Shown: one piece after another, positions 8,387-16,702 of the stretch
Layout of the letters: each line of letters begins with the position of its first letter
How positions within the stretch are numbered: position 1 is the first letter of the stretch
Assembly: GCF_012985205.1 (NCBI RefSeq)
Contig: NZ_JABEKS010000001.1
Coordinates: 434,001 to 498,000, forward strand
Direction: 5' to 3'
DNA: 64,000 bases
From: Planctomonas sp. JC2975
GTDB lineage: Bacteria > Actinomycetota > Actinomycetes > Actinomycetales > Microbacteriaceae
The notes under the pieces: model-generated
Seen by the model: the letters and a program-made list of their open reading frames with translations, nothing else
Told to the model about the DNA's origin: nothing
Database searches by the model: none
Position numbers and translations under genes: made by a program

Positions 8387-9811
8387 ATGTTCAGTGATTC
8401 TTCCGAGGTGCTCAAGTTCATCAAGGACACGGACGTCAAGTTCCTCGACATCCGTTTCACCGATCTTCCCGGTGTGCAGCAGCACTTCAACATTCCCGCC
8501 TCCACTGTCGATGAGGAGTTCTTCTCCGTCGGGCAGCTTTTCGACGGCTCGTCGATTCGCGGATTCGCGTCGATCCACGAGTCCGACATGCAGCTGATCC
8601 CCGACGTGACGACGGCGTACATCGACCCGTTCCGCGCCGAGCGCACGCTGATCATGGTGTTCGACATCTTCAACCCGCGCAACGGCGAGGTGTACGGCAA
8701 GGATCCGCGCCAGGTCGCCAAGAAGGCGGAGAAGTACCTTGCTTCCACCGGTATCGCCGACACCGCGTTCTTCGCCCCAGAGGCCGAGTTCTACATCTTC
8801 GACGATGTGCGCTACGAAGTGAAGCAGAACGGCGCCTTCCACATCGTGGACTCCGAAGAGGCGGCCTGGAACTCCGGTCGCACCGAAGAGGGCGGCAACC
8901 TGGGCAACAAGACCCCGTACAAGGGCGGCTACTTCCCCGTGTCCCCTGTCGACAAGACGGCGGATCTGCGGGACGACATCTCACTCAAGCTGATCGACGC
9001 CGGCCTCGAACTCGAGCGTGCGCACCACGAGGTGGGCACCGGCGGACAGCAGGAGATCAACTACCGCTTCGACACGATGGTGCACGCGGCGGACGACATC
9101 CTGAAGTTCAAGTACATCGTCAAGAACACCGCGGAGCAGTGGGGCAAGACCGCCACGTTCATGCCGAAGCCGCTGTTCGGCGACAACGGCTCAGGCATGC
9201 ACACGCACCAGTCGCTGTGGAACGAAGGCAAGCCGTTGTTCTACGACGAGGCCGGCTACGGAGGTCTGTCGGACCTCGCGCGCTGGTACATCGGCGGCAT
9301 CCTGAAGCACGCTCCGGCGCTGCTCGCCTTCACGAACCCGACGGTCAACTCCTACCACCGTCTGGTCCCGGGCTTCGAGGCTCCGGTCAACCTGGTGTAC
9401 TCGGCCGGCAACCGTTCCGCGGCCATCCGCATCCCGATCACGGGTACGAACCCGAAGGCCAAGCGCATCGAGTTCCGCGCCCCCGACGCTTCGGGCAACC
9501 CGTACCTCGCGTTCGCTGCTCAGCTGATGGCCGGCATCGACGGCATCCGCAATCGCATCGAGCCGCACGAGCCGGTCGACAAGGACCTCTACGAGCTCCC
9601 GCCCGAGGAGGCGAAGTCGATCCCGCAGGTTCCGGGAACGCTCGACGCCGTGCTGGACGCTCTCGAGGCCGACCACGACTTCCTCACCGCAGGCAACGTG
9701 TTCACCCCGGAGCTCATCGAGACCTGGATCGATTACAAGCGCGAGAAGGAGATCAAGCCCCTCGCGCAGCGTCCGCACCCGTTCGAGTTCGAGCTCTACT
9801 ACGGCGTGTAG
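8387..9811 (+). CDS. glnA: Glutamine synthetase, type I-beta
   Basis: A 474-residue GSI. Motifs are [73 protein letters not shown], and the adenylylation site Tyr402 in [12 protein letters not shown]. It condenses glutamate and ammonia with ATP. Tyr402 is the expected target of GlnE, encoded at 48894-51866. A GlnR-type box lies upstream. The 3' end is the prophage attachment site: the last seven sense codons and stop are inside attL, and the downstream sequence is now phage. The protein itself is unaltered. Confidence 0.97.
   Translation: MFSDSSEVLKFIKDTDVKFLDIRFTDLPGVQQHFNIPASTVDEEFFSVGQLFDGSSIRGFASIHESDMQLIPDVTTAYIDPFRAERTLIMVFDIFNPRNGEVYGKDPRQVAKKAEKYLASTGIADTAFFAPEAEFYIFDDVRYEVKQNGAFHIVDSEEAAWNSGRTEEGGNLGNKTPYKGGYFPVSPVDKTADLRDDISLKLIDAGLELERAHHEVGTGGQQEINYRFDTMVHAADDILKFKYIVKNTAEQWGKTATFMPKPLFGDNGSGMHTHQSLWNEGKPLFYDEAGYGGLSDLARWYIGGILKHAPALLAFTNPTVNSYHRLVPGFEAPVNLVYSAGNRSAAIRIPITGTNPKAKRIEFRAPDASGNPYLAFAAQLMAGIDGIRNRIEPHEPVDKDLYELPPEEAKSIPQVPGTLDAVLDALEADHDFLTAGNVFTPELIETWIDYKREKEIKPLAQRPHPFEFELYYGV
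9787..9811. repeat. attL core (25 bp)
   Basis: Identical to 46966-46990; the bases directly outside differ on both sides (A versus T before, C versus G after). The core encodes the glnA end F-E-L-Y-Y-G-V-stop. Crossover within it leaves the glnA reading frame intact. Confidence 0.95.
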
Positions 9812-9816
9812 CTAGA

Positions 9817-10893
9817 TCACTGGGCAGAAGCGGCGCTAGTCCGCACTGAGTCCGCACGAGCAGCGAGAACATCCGCGACCGCTGCTCGTGCGGACTCGTC
9901 TTTGTCGGGCCACATGTGGCCGTACGTGTCGAGCGTCGTCTTCGCGGACGCATGCCGAAGCCGCGCCTGCACCGTCTTGATGTCGAGACCTGCCGCGATC
10001 AAGAGCGACGCGAAGTAGTGCCGAAGGTCGTGGATCCGGAACCCGTCTGGAAGACCTTCGACGGTCTTGCGAGCACGGATCCAGTGCGTCTCGATCGTGT
10101 ACGGCGCGATCGGCCGGCCGATCTCGGACACGACGAGCGTGCTACTCCCCCACTCCGCCGGTATCCGATTCAGCATCAGTGCGAGCTCGTGTGGAATCGG
10201 GATCGGATTCTTCGACTCCTCCGTCTTGAGCGGCTCGGACGGGTACTGAATCGATGGCGTGATGATGCCGCGCATGAAATCCACGTCGGACACGCGAAGC
10301 GCGGCGATCTCAGCCACCCTCAGCCCAGCGAACGCGCCGAGCAGCACGACCGGCCGCAGCCCGTCTGGCATCGCGTCATACAGGGCCCACACCTGCTCGG
10401 TCGTCGCAACGTAGGGCCGCTGCTTGCCAGCCGGCGGAGACGTGCGTCGCGATGTCGGTGACTTCACGACGAGACCGTCGTGCACGGCATCCGTGAACAG
10501 CTGCGACAGCCTGGCGTGGATTGCGTAGACGTACGACGGCGCACGCCCTTCGCTTTGCAGTTCAGCCATCCACGACCGGATCTCCGATGGTCGGATCGAC
10601 GAAAGCTTCCGGGCGCCGAACTTCGCCCGAATCAGCTTGATATGCGTGCGCGCCTGCCGGTAGGTCGATGGCCGCTTCGTGGCGTAGCCCTCGAGCCACG
10701 CATCGCACCACTCGCCTATCGTCGTTGCCGCTCGTCCTGGACTGATCCATGTCCCAGAGTCGATCTTCGCGAGCTCGGTGCGCTCCCACTCCTGGGCCGC
10801 ATGCTTCGTGGCAAAGTGCTTCGCATGCTCGCGCCCGTCGGCATCCCTGTACCGGGCGCGCCACTTCCCGTCAGGACGACGCTTGATGCTCAT
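9817..10893 (-). CDS. int: Phage integrase, tyrosine recombinase
   Basis: A 358-residue site-specific recombinase: arm-binding-like N-terminus (RPDGKWRARYRDADGREHAKHF), SAM-like core-binding domain (about 55-145), and a catalytic domain with Arg192 (FAGLRVAEI), Lys223, HDLRH (His288, Arg291), His314 and nucleophile Tyr324 (TLDTYGHM). Its stop codon is five bases from the attL core, and its 3' end contains both a 17-bp hairpin and arm-type repeats. The start ATG is three bases after the repressor stop, so the two genes form a leftward lysogeny operon. It is convergent with glnA. Confidence 0.95.
   Translation of the reverse strand: MSIKRRPDGKWRARYRDADGREHAKHFATKHAAQEWERTELAKIDSGTWISPGRAATTIGEWCDAWLEGYATKRPSTYRQARTHIKLIRAKFGARKLSSIRPSEIRSWMAELQSEGRAPSYVYAIHARLSQLFTDAVHDGLVVKSPTSRRTSPPAGKQRPYVATTEQVWALYDAMPDGLRPVVLLGAFAGLRVAEIAALRVSDVDFMRGIITPSIQYPSEPLKTEESKNPIPIPHELALMLNRIPAEWGSSTLVVSEIGRPIAPYTIETHWIRARKTVEGLPDGFRIHDLRHYFASLLIAAGLDIKTVQARLRHASAKTTLDTYGHMWPDKDESARAAVADVLAARADSVRTSAASAQ
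9837..9856. other. Candidate integrase arm-type sites, attL side
   Basis: TAGTCCGCA at 9837-9845 and GAGTCCGCA at 9848-9856 start 11 bases apart in the same orientation; an inverted copy is at 9889-9897. The same motif pair with the same 11-base period occurs beside attR at 46841-46860. Repeated motifs flanking both attachment cores fit arm binding by a tyrosine integrase; binding itself is inferred. Confidence 0.6.
9848..9897 (+). terminator. Strong hairpin after glnA, inside int 3' end
   Basis: A perfect 17-bp stem (9848-9864 with 9881-9897) with a 16-base loop begins 36 bases after the glnA stop and is followed by GTCTTTGT. It lies within the coding end of int on the other strand. It could terminate glnA transcripts in the lysogen in place of the displaced native terminator. 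Confidence 0.6.
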
Positions 10894-10896
10894 CGC

Positions 10897-11490
10897 TCAC
10901 TCGTCGATCTTGAAGTTCGTCAGATCGACACCAAGGTCTTCGAGCTTCTGTGCGACGGACTCCAGTTCCGCCTGCCGCTCGGCGAGAACGTCACCGCGCT
11001 CCGGATCCTCCTGCACCTTCTGCGCAAGGCTGTCGACCTCGTCGGTCAAGATGTCATGCTCCTTCAAGAGTCGCAGCATCGTACGGGCGAGGGTGAATGA
11101 TGCAGCAACCGAGTTCGCTTTCGCCATTGCTGGGTCGGGTCGGTCGCGGTCTCCTCTGAATGGTGATGGCCAATACGTGATCCATTCAGCGAGGGCGCCA
11201 GCTCGCAAGTTCGCGACGGTCCCCTTCTGTCGGCCGTCGATTACTCGTACCCATCGCATAGGTTCCTCAACCGGCACCATGAGGACGACCGGCGGAACCT
11301 GGAGAGCGTACGCAATCGCCAGGATCTGATCGACCGTGACGTCCTTCTTTGACCCGCGCTCGATATTGGCGATCATCACCCGCGAGAGCTGCCCCCCGAG
11401 CGCGTCGCTTAGTTGCTGGGCGCTCATCCCGGCGAGCCTGCGGTATCGGGCCAAGCGTTTTCCAAGGCCATCCGATGGGTTCACACTCAT
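10897..11490 (-). CDS. XRE-family phage repressor-like protein
   Basis: A 197-residue protein. Residues 8-65 form an XRE helix-turn-helix (LGKRLARYRRLAGMSAQQLSDAL followed by a recognition helix RVMIANIERG). The remainder has WVRVIDGR and a C-terminal coiled coil (about 135-195), a possible dimerisation segment. It is transcribed leftward with int and is divergent from the early genes, the position of a lysogeny repressor. The start ATG at 11490 follows a reverse-strand TAACAT -10 (11502-11497) by six bases with no ribosome binding site, so its mRNA is probably leaderless, as known for lambda cI from PRM. Confidence 0.85.
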   Translation of the reverse strand: MSVNPSDGLGKRLARYRRLAGMSAQQLSDALGGQLSRVMIANIERGSKKDVTVDQILAIAYALQVPPVVLMVPVEEPMRWVRVIDGRQKGTVANLRAGALAEWITYWPSPFRGDRDRPDPAMAKANSVAASFTLARTMLRLLKEHDILTDEVDSLAQKVQEDPERGDVLAERQAELESVAQKLEDLGVDLTNFKIDE

Positions 11491-11587
11491 GCGGACATGT
11501 TAGCCCCTAGTTGCTTCTGTTCGACAGCGCGTGTTATTGTTTCGCGCGTGAACAACTTGGTGCTCACGCGAACAATGAGGAGATGAG
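11491..11587. promoter_or_regulatory. Divergent lysogeny/early promoter-operator region
   Basis: An imperfect inverted repeat, ATTGTTTCGCGCGTGA (11536-11551) with TCACGCGAACAAT (11564-11576), lies between the repressor and the first early gene. A rightward promoter may be TTGCTT (11511-11516) with TATTGT (11535-11540). The leftward leaderless -10 is at 11497-11502. Repressor binding here is inferred from position and symmetry. Confidence 0.55.
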
Positions 11588-11776
11588 ATGTCGAAGGGCA
11601 GGTTGCTGTTGGTCCCAGAGATCGCGGAGCGCATCAGACGTTCGGATCAGGCGACGAGGTGGCTTATTCACACAGGCGCGCTCGCGCCCACGGCTGTCGT
11701 CGGTGGCCGGCGTGTCATGGCTGAGGATGACCTCGAGGCGTGGATCGACGCTCAGTTCGCCAAGGAGTCCGCGTGA
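11588..11776 (+). CDS. Small helix-turn-helix protein, excisionase-like
   Basis: A 62-residue protein with a MerR/excisionase-type winged helix: LLLVPEIAERIRRSDQATRWLIHTGALA, then VVGGRRVMAEDDLEAWIDAQ. This is the pattern of Xis/AlpA-like proteins that bind DNA at attachment sites or promoters. It has GAGGAGATGAG before its ATG and is the first gene of the rightward early operon. An excision directionality factor is the best guess; a Cro-like control protein is possible. Confidence 0.7.
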   Translation: MSKGRLLLVPEIAERIRRSDQATRWLIHTGALAPTAVVGGRRVMAEDDLEAWIDAQFAKESA

Positions 11777-12030
11777 AGGATCCGACAGCTAAGGCAGCAG
11801 AACGGAACATCGAGTCTGCGGGCCTGAAGCACGCGCTGATCCTGTCGATGTCGCAAGGCCCGGTACGGATCCGCATCAGCACTGACGTCGCACGGACGTT
11901 GTCGAGCTTGCTCGTGATCCGTGCTGACGAAAACCGCGAACCCTTCGCGGTCGCACTCAAAGAAGAAGCGGCCGACCTGTTGCAGCAGGGCGACCGCGAG
12001 AAGTCAGAAACCCCCTACAAGGAGAACTAA
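11773..12030 (+). CDS. Hypothetical phage protein (85 aa)
   Basis: The GTG start at 11773 overlaps the preceding stop (GTGA), implying translational coupling; an in-frame upstream GTG/ATG is less likely. The protein has a central predicted strand-helix region (GPVRIRISTDVARTLSSLLVIRADENREPFAVALKEEAADLL) and a charged tail. No family is recognised. It is an early-operon gene. Confidence 0.65.
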   Translation: MKDPTAKAAERNIESAGLKHALILSMSQGPVRIRISTDVARTLSSLLVIRADENREPFAVALKEEAADLLQQGDREKSETPYKEN

Positions 12031-12033
12031 CCC

Positions 12034-12615
12034 GTGAACACCCTAAACCCGATCGACGCCCAGATGTACACCGAGTGGCGCGAAAGCATCCTCCGCCAAC
12101 GCGCCGCGATGCCGCCTCTGACCGAGGATGACCCACGCTGGCTCGCCTACGCCGACTTTCCGGCATGGCGCGAGAACGGCTACACCACCGTCGACGAGGT
12201 GATTACTCGTCTCAAGAAGATCGAGGGTGCAAGCAGGTTCCGGATCACTAACCGGAGCCATCTCGACCTGATCTTCATGCACACCGCGGAGATCCCCGAC
12301 CCGCCGCTCCCCCAGCCGTCCTGGGCGATCACCACGGAGACCAGGATGTGCGCGAACGCCCGCCACGTACAAGTCGTGTATGACGGCGAAGTTACCCAGC
12401 TCGGCGAGTGGTGCGCGAAGGTGCAGCAAGTCGTAGAGCACGATCTGAAGACCGGACGCATCGCGGAACGCGCCACCGTCGTCCGGTATGGCGAGCAGTA
12501 CCGCAACGGCGAGATCGGCTGGAACCACACCCTCACCGGCCAAGACGCGGAACGGATCGGTGCGATCTTGCTGAAGACCGTGGCCGCGGCCACGGAGCTT
12601 GGGGCAAAGCTCTGA
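12034..12615 (+). CDS. Hypothetical early phage protein (193 aa)
   Basis: The GTG start at 12034 has AAGGAGA 8 bases upstream, inside the end of the previous gene. The product is soluble, with an N-terminal helical part (YTEWRESILRQRAAM, WRENGYTTVDEVITRLKKIE) and an alpha/beta C-terminal part containing GQDAERIGAILLKTVAAATELG. No recognised domain. It overlaps the next gene by one base (TGATG). Confidence 0.7.
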   Translation: MNTLNPIDAQMYTEWRESILRQRAAMPPLTEDDPRWLAYADFPAWRENGYTTVDEVITRLKKIEGASRFRITNRSHLDLIFMHTAEIPDPPLPQPSWAITTETRMCANARHVQVVYDGEVTQLGEWCAKVQQVVEHDLKTGRIAERATVVRYGEQYRNGEIGWNHTLTGQDAERIGAILLKTVAAATELGAKL

Positions 12616-13187
12616 TGCCGACCGACACGCCTTACACGCCGCTCGACAGCCTCAAGGAGGTCGTCAATCAGGTGGTCGGCTTGCTCGAGCACATCAGCGA
12701 CTATCTCAGCGGTAACGACAAACTCGACGATGAGGATGAGACCTTCGAGATCATCGATTCCGCTCGCTATGAGCTGACCATGGCTCTCGCTCGACACGTC
12801 GGCGGCATCACATGGGATGAGTACCCGAGGTACACGGAAGGCGCCAGGCGCGCTTCACTCACATTCGACGACGGGACAGCTGTTGTGCAGCCCGTAGAGC
12901 TGCGCAAGGGTGTCACCAGTCTGTGGAGGCCGCGTCGCGACGGGACGCTCGACAAGTTTGTGTCGACGATCGTTGGGTCGCTCCAAGGAGTCTCGTCGCC
13001 CGAGGACAGAAGAGGTCTGGAAGGCATAGCCGAGGTCTATCTGCAGATGATCCCGACGTCGGACCACGTACATGACGGCTTATACGTGCGCCTGGCCGCG
13101 AAGTATGGGGTCCCGGTCGGCCGGATCAGCAACCTTTCCGGCCTCGCTCCGTCCGTCGTCATCACTTTCCTGGAAGCGAGCGACTGA
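12615..13187 (+). CDS. Hypothetical early phage protein (190 aa)
   Basis: The ATG at 12615 shares its A with the preceding TGA. The protein starts with a helical, acidic segment (LKEVVNQVVGLLEHISDYLS) and ends with YVRLAAKYGVPVGRISNLSGLAPSV, which reads like a helix-turn-helix (rLAakygVpvgrIsnlsgla). No named family is recognised. DNA binding in the early operon is an inference. Confidence 0.7.
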   Translation: MPTDTPYTPLDSLKEVVNQVVGLLEHISDYLSGNDKLDDEDETFEIIDSARYELTMALARHVGGITWDEYPRYTEGARRASLTFDDGTAVVQPVELRKGVTSLWRPRRDGTLDKFVSTIVGSLQGVSSPEDRRGLEGIAEVYLQMIPTSDHVHDGLYVRLAAKYGVPVGRISNLSGLAPSVVITFLEASD

Positions 13188-13210
13188 GACGTGATCGGCC
13201 AGTACGAGTC

Positions 13211-13246
13211 AAGGACAGCCGCGACGGAGCAGTCGCGGCTGTCCTT
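13211..13246. terminator. Perfect 15-bp hairpin upstream of the replication genes
   Basis: 13211-13225 pairs with 13232-13246 without mismatch; the loop is GGAGCA. It lies 24 bases after the 190-residue gene and 15 bases before the GTG of the initiator-like gene. No T-tract follows. It may attenuate early transcription or mark a replication structure. Confidence 0.5.
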
Positions 13247-13261
13247 GGGCAGGGGCGAATA

Positions 13262-14248
13262 GTGGCTAGGGACAGAGCGAACATTCGCGTCGACATGTGG
13301 GCAGACGAGGACTGGAGGAACCTCAGCCAAGGAGCTCAACACCTCTATCTGCTGTTGCTGACCCACTCCACATTGAACTATGCAGGCGTCGCCGAATGGC
13401 GGCCGCGACGCCTCGCAGCGATGACCGCCGGCAAGACAGCAGACGATATCAAGCACGACGCCGCGGAGCTCGCCGCCGGATTGTTCATTGTGGTCGACGA
13501 GGAGACCGAGGAGGTCCTGGTTCGGTCGTTCGTGAAGCATGACGGCCTGATGAAGCAGCCGCGGCTTGTCGTTTCGATGACCCTGGCCTTCGCGTCTGTG
13601 GCGTCGTCGCGGATCCGCCAGGTGATCGCGTTCGAGGTGCAGAAGCTCCGTGAGAAGCAGCCCGACTTGCGAGCGTGGGATGTCGCACAGGCCCAAACCG
13701 TGCTTGCGTTTTCGGGTAGGTCAGCAGCAGAGTTTGCCCTCGGGTTTGCCCATGGGTTTACCCCAAACGTTGACCAAGACTTAGGGTTGCGCACTACTAC
13801 AGCTACAGCTACTAAGAACAAATCTTCTTCGTCGGAAGTCGCTGACGCGACTCCGCGACCCGAGGTTTTGGAACTGCTGGATCTCCTCGATGCTGAGATC
13901 GAGCGCAACGGAGGCAAGAAGCCTTCACGAACGAAGAAGAACGTCGACGCTGCTCGTCTCCTGCTCGATCGTGATCAGCACACGGTGGAGCAGGTGGCCG
14001 CAGCCATTCGGTGGGCTCAGGGTGACGAGTTCTGGCGTTCGAACATATTGTCGATGTCGAAGCTTCGCGAAAAGTACGACCAGTTGCGGCTTGCAGCGAA
14101 GCGGAAGCCCGGAGTTCCGACTCCAACGGCCGTCAAGCAACCACCGGCGGTAACTGTGGATGAGTCTCGGCGGCGTCGCGAGGAAGCTGCCGAGCGTGCG
14201 CGTCTCGCAACGCCGGACTTCCTGAAGGGTGCCGCTCATGTCGCTTGA
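13262..14248 (+). CDS. Phage replication initiator-like protein
   Basis: A 328-residue protein. The N-terminal 120 residues (RVDMWADEDWRNLSQGAQHLYLLLLTHSTLNYAGV, then RPRRLAAMTAG, LVRSFVKHDGLMKQPR) match the winged-helix replisome-organizer proteins common in actinophages. A low-complexity Thr/Ser linker (TTTATATKNKSSSS) leads to a C-terminal helical part with LLLDRDQHTVEQVAAAIRWAQGDEFWRSNILSM, the DnaD-like segment of these proteins. It precedes and overlaps a DnaB-like helicase gene by 11 bases, supporting an initiator/loader role. Confidence 0.75.
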   Translation: MARDRANIRVDMWADEDWRNLSQGAQHLYLLLLTHSTLNYAGVAEWRPRRLAAMTAGKTADDIKHDAAELAAGLFIVVDEETEEVLVRSFVKHDGLMKQPRLVVSMTLAFASVASSRIRQVIAFEVQKLREKQPDLRAWDVAQAQTVLAFSGRSAAEFALGFAHGFTPNVDQDLGLRTTTATATKNKSSSSEVADATPRPEVLELLDLLDAEIERNGGKKPSRTKKNVDAARLLLDRDQHTVEQVAAAIRWAQGDEFWRSNILSMSKLREKYDQLRLAAKRKPGVPTPTAVKQPPAVTVDESRRRREEAAERARLATPDFLKGAAHVA

Positions 14249-15443
14249 CCCGGAGCTGCTCCTCATCGGTGGTTGCCTCCTCAACGAGCAGGCGCTCGGC
14301 GACGTCACGGTCACAGGAGATGACTTCGAGAATGCGATCTACGCGAACATCTTCGACCGGATCCTCGAGCGCTGGTCGAAGCGGCTCGGCGTCACGCAGG
14401 CTCTCCTCGCCGAGGACTTCCCCGATCATTCGGCGACGATCTGGAACTCGACGAACGCGTACACCGACGCAGTGCGAGTCATCGAGAACAACCGGGCGGT
14501 GCGCGAACGTGCCACGCGCCGAAAGCTCCGCGAAGCGGCGGCCAGGATCATCGAGTGGTCCAACACGATGCCAGTCGAAGACCTCGTCGACACGGCGCGG
14601 CGCGAGGTCGACGACGCCGCATCCATGCGCGACCAACGCGTCACGTCGATGCTCGACGACGCCGAAGACGTGATCAACAGGCACCGTGCTGGTGTGACAT
14701 TGATGCCGTCCCCGTGGCGCTCGCTGAACGCGGAAATCACAGGATTCGGCGCTGGTCGCGTGTACGTCATCGGTGCTCGGCCGAGCGTGGGGAAGTCCGC
14801 GATCGCTTCTCAGATCGCGTACGAACTGGCCGGCCACGGTGCAGTCATCTTCGCGACGATGGAAATGGACCGGGGTGAGGTCTACTCGAGGATTCTCGCC
14901 CAGCAGGCTCAGCTCCCCTATGGGCAGACCATTTCAGCCGAGTGGGCGGTCGCTCGGGAGCGAGCGTGGATGGCGAGCTCAAGGCGCGACATACGAGTGC
15001 TGGACTCCGGCACTCAGACAGTGGCATCGATTCGCGCGGCTACCCGCTCCGTGATTCGCGAAACGCATGTCGCCGCGGTCATCATCGACTATCTGCACCT
15101 GTTGTCCACGCCGCGGTCGGAGAACGAGACAACACGGATCGCGGACATCACGCGCGGGCTGAAGCAATTCGCGATGGACCTGCAAGTGCCGGTGATCGCA
15201 CTGTCCCAGCTGAACAGACAAGGGGACGGCAGGCCGTCCCTGGCGCACCTTCGCGGGTCAGGCGCGATCGAACAGGACGGCGACGTCGCGATCTTCCTGT
15301 ACAAGGAGGACGACACGGACGGCAATCCAATCCCAGGCGACCTCCACCTGTATGTGGCGAAAAACCGCCAGGGCCCATCACATCAGGACATCCGGCTCTG
15401 GTGGCAGGGCGAGTTCGTTCGGGCAGTGGAGCGTGACTCGTGA
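14238..15443 (+). CDS. DnaB-like replicative helicase
   Basis: A 401-residue protein: short DnaB N-terminal domain (SLDPELLLIGGCLLNEQAL), linker, and RecA-like core with Walker A GARPSVGKS (about 179-187), Walker B VIIDYLHLL (near 280), and the QLNRQGDGRPSLAHLRGSGAIEQDGD segment typical of DnaB motif 4. The ATG at 14238 is chosen over GTG 14229 because GAAGGG lies nine bases before it. It unwinds DNA at the phage replication fork. It overlaps the initiator gene upstream and the next small gene downstream. Confidence 0.9.
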   Translation: MSLDPELLLIGGCLLNEQALGDVTVTGDDFENAIYANIFDRILERWSKRLGVTQALLAEDFPDHSATIWNSTNAYTDAVRVIENNRAVRERATRRKLREAAARIIEWSNTMPVEDLVDTARREVDDAASMRDQRVTSMLDDAEDVINRHRAGVTLMPSPWRSLNAEITGFGAGRVYVIGARPSVGKSAIASQIAYELAGHGAVIFATMEMDRGEVYSRILAQQAQLPYGQTISAEWAVARERAWMASSRRDIRVLDSGTQTVASIRAATRSVIRETHVAAVIIDYLHLLSTPRSENETTRIADITRGLKQFAMDLQVPVIALSQLNRQGDGRPSLAHLRGSGAIEQDGDVAIFLYKEDDTDGNPIPGDLHLYVAKNRQGPSHQDIRLWWQGEFVRAVERDS

Positions 15444-15586
15444 ACGAGTGGCCGCCCGGCATCCCGGCGGATCCCCGTGACCCAGGCTCACCGACGATCG
15501 CCGCCGGCGCACGGGCCTGGGGACCGGGAGAAGCAACCGCAACGTGGTGGCTGGAACACACGAGCAATGAGCAGCCCGCAGCGTGA
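15440..15586 (+). CDS. Small phage protein (48 aa)
   Basis: The GTG at 15440 overlaps the helicase stop (GTGA), and its own TGA at 15584-15586 overlaps the next GTG in the same way. The product is Pro/Gly/Trp-rich (NEWPPGIPADPRDPG, ATATWWLEHTSNEQPAA) with no known domain. The overlaps on both sides are the main support for it being real. Confidence 0.6.
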   Translation: MNEWPPGIPADPRDPGSPTIAAGARAWGPGEATATWWLEHTSNEQPAA

Positions 15587-16233
15587 CCAACACCAAGCCC
15601 GAGAGAGGACCAACCGGCGTCATGAGCTATCTCGAATGCATCACCAACGAACTCGAGGGAGTCCGATCCTGCACCGTCAAGGATGAGCATCGAGACAACT
15701 GCCAGTACGAGCAGTGCGGCGGATGCTTACCTCAGCCTTCCCGGGTTGGGCTGCTCTGTCTCCGTTGCTGGCGTCGCCTCGAAGTGACACTCGCGGAGTG
15801 GTACCTCGCGGAGAATGTCATCGCCTCCCATACGACGCTAATCAGTCACGACAACGCGGGCGTGCACGGCCACCAGGATGGGTACGTCAACCTGCCGATG
15901 ACAACCCTCGCGGTTGACGAAGTGCGGTCATACCTTCGTGGTGCCCCCGCGGAGGCCGAAGCGTGGGTGTCATCGACGTCCGGAGCGACGAACGCTGTCC
16001 GTTTCAGCATTTGCGCCGAGCGTGCGCTTAGGGCATTTCCCATCCAAGAGCGAGAGCGTCCCTTGCGTCGCATGCGTTGCCCGAACCCAGTCCACGGCGC
16101 CTACCCGCCAATTGTGCAGTGGATCCCGCCCCAAGCATTCGCGGACCCCATCACAGTGAGATGCATCTGCGGTTGGGAACAGAGCGACCAGGACAAGATC
16201 GACGACATCTTGGCGATAGAGGCGATCCATTGA
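15583..16233 (+). CDS. Zinc-finger-like phage protein (216 aa)
   Basis: The GTG at 15583 overlaps the previous stop; a second candidate start is ATG within VMSYLECI. Several Cys pairs suggest metal binding: CTVKDEHRDNC, QCGGC, LCLRCW (about 30-63) and later MRCPNPVHG with VRCICGW near the C-terminus, which looks like a second CxxC-type ribbon. No named family. It is an early or middle gene of unknown role. Confidence 0.7.
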   Translation: MTNTKPERGPTGVMSYLECITNELEGVRSCTVKDEHRDNCQYEQCGGCLPQPSRVGLLCLRCWRRLEVTLAEWYLAENVIASHTTLISHDNAGVHGHQDGYVNLPMTTLAVDEVRSYLRGAPAEAEAWVSSTSGATNAVRFSICAERALRAFPIQERERPLRRMRCPNPVHGAYPPIVQWIPPQAFADPITVRCICGWEQSDQDKIDDILAIEAIH

Positions 16234-16439
16234 AACCCTGGCTCACCTTCCATGAGGCCGCCCTCATCACCGGACGATCCAAGCGCACGCTCCGACGGTG
16301 GGTCGCTGCGCATCTCGTGGTCATCCGCGAGGAGAACGACACAACGCTGCTCCTCGCCGCCGACGTCATTGCAGTCGAGGCCCAGAAGACCGGTTACCGA
16401 AGGCATCCGACTTTTGCCCGATCACCTGAGGGGCGCTAG
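16230..16439 (+). CDS. Small helix-turn-helix protein (69 aa)
   Basis: The TTG at 16230 overlaps the preceding stop (TTGA). The sequence KPWLTFHEAALITGRSKRTLRRWVAAH followed by LLLAADVIAVEAQ matches the MerR/excisionase-type DNA-binding fold (wing shortened). It is one of three such small proteins in this prophage. Start choice rests on the overlap, since no ATG is available. Confidence 0.65.
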   Translation: MKPWLTFHEAALITGRSKRTLRRWVAAHLVVIREENDTTLLLAADVIAVEAQKTGYRRHPTFARSPEGR

Positions 16440-16702
16440 GCGAACACGGCGCGCACATGCCGAGGATGCGACGAACGTCGTGTCGGGTGATCAGAACGCG
16501 CTGACCTTCGGCGGCAATTGCTCGCACCTTCTGCGAGAAGGACACTGGCGCAACGCGACGAGTACGGGCACGCTTCGTCATGGCACCCGAGGAATTCTGG
16601 GATGCCGCTGTCAGCGAGCGGCCGAACGCGTTCGCCGGGTCCGCGCTCGCGTTTCGGCCCGCTGCTGGCTTCTGGAGCAGACACGAAAGGCGGACAGCCC
16701 CA
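16440..16702. other. Stretch without a confident gene
   Basis: A 71-codon reverse-strand frame (16366-16581, starting TKRARTRRVAPVSFSQKV) and a forward frame extending the next gene back to ATG 16580 both look weakly coding, but neither has a ribosome binding site. They start on overlapping bases. No terminator or RNA gene was seen. Confidence 0.4.

Noticed and set aside
9787-9811. tRNA gene as integration site
   Set aside because: No cloverleaf can be drawn; the core is the glnA coding end.
16366-16581. 71-codon reverse frame
   Set aside because: Overlaps the end of a better supported gene by 74 bases and lacks a ribosome binding site; left undecided.
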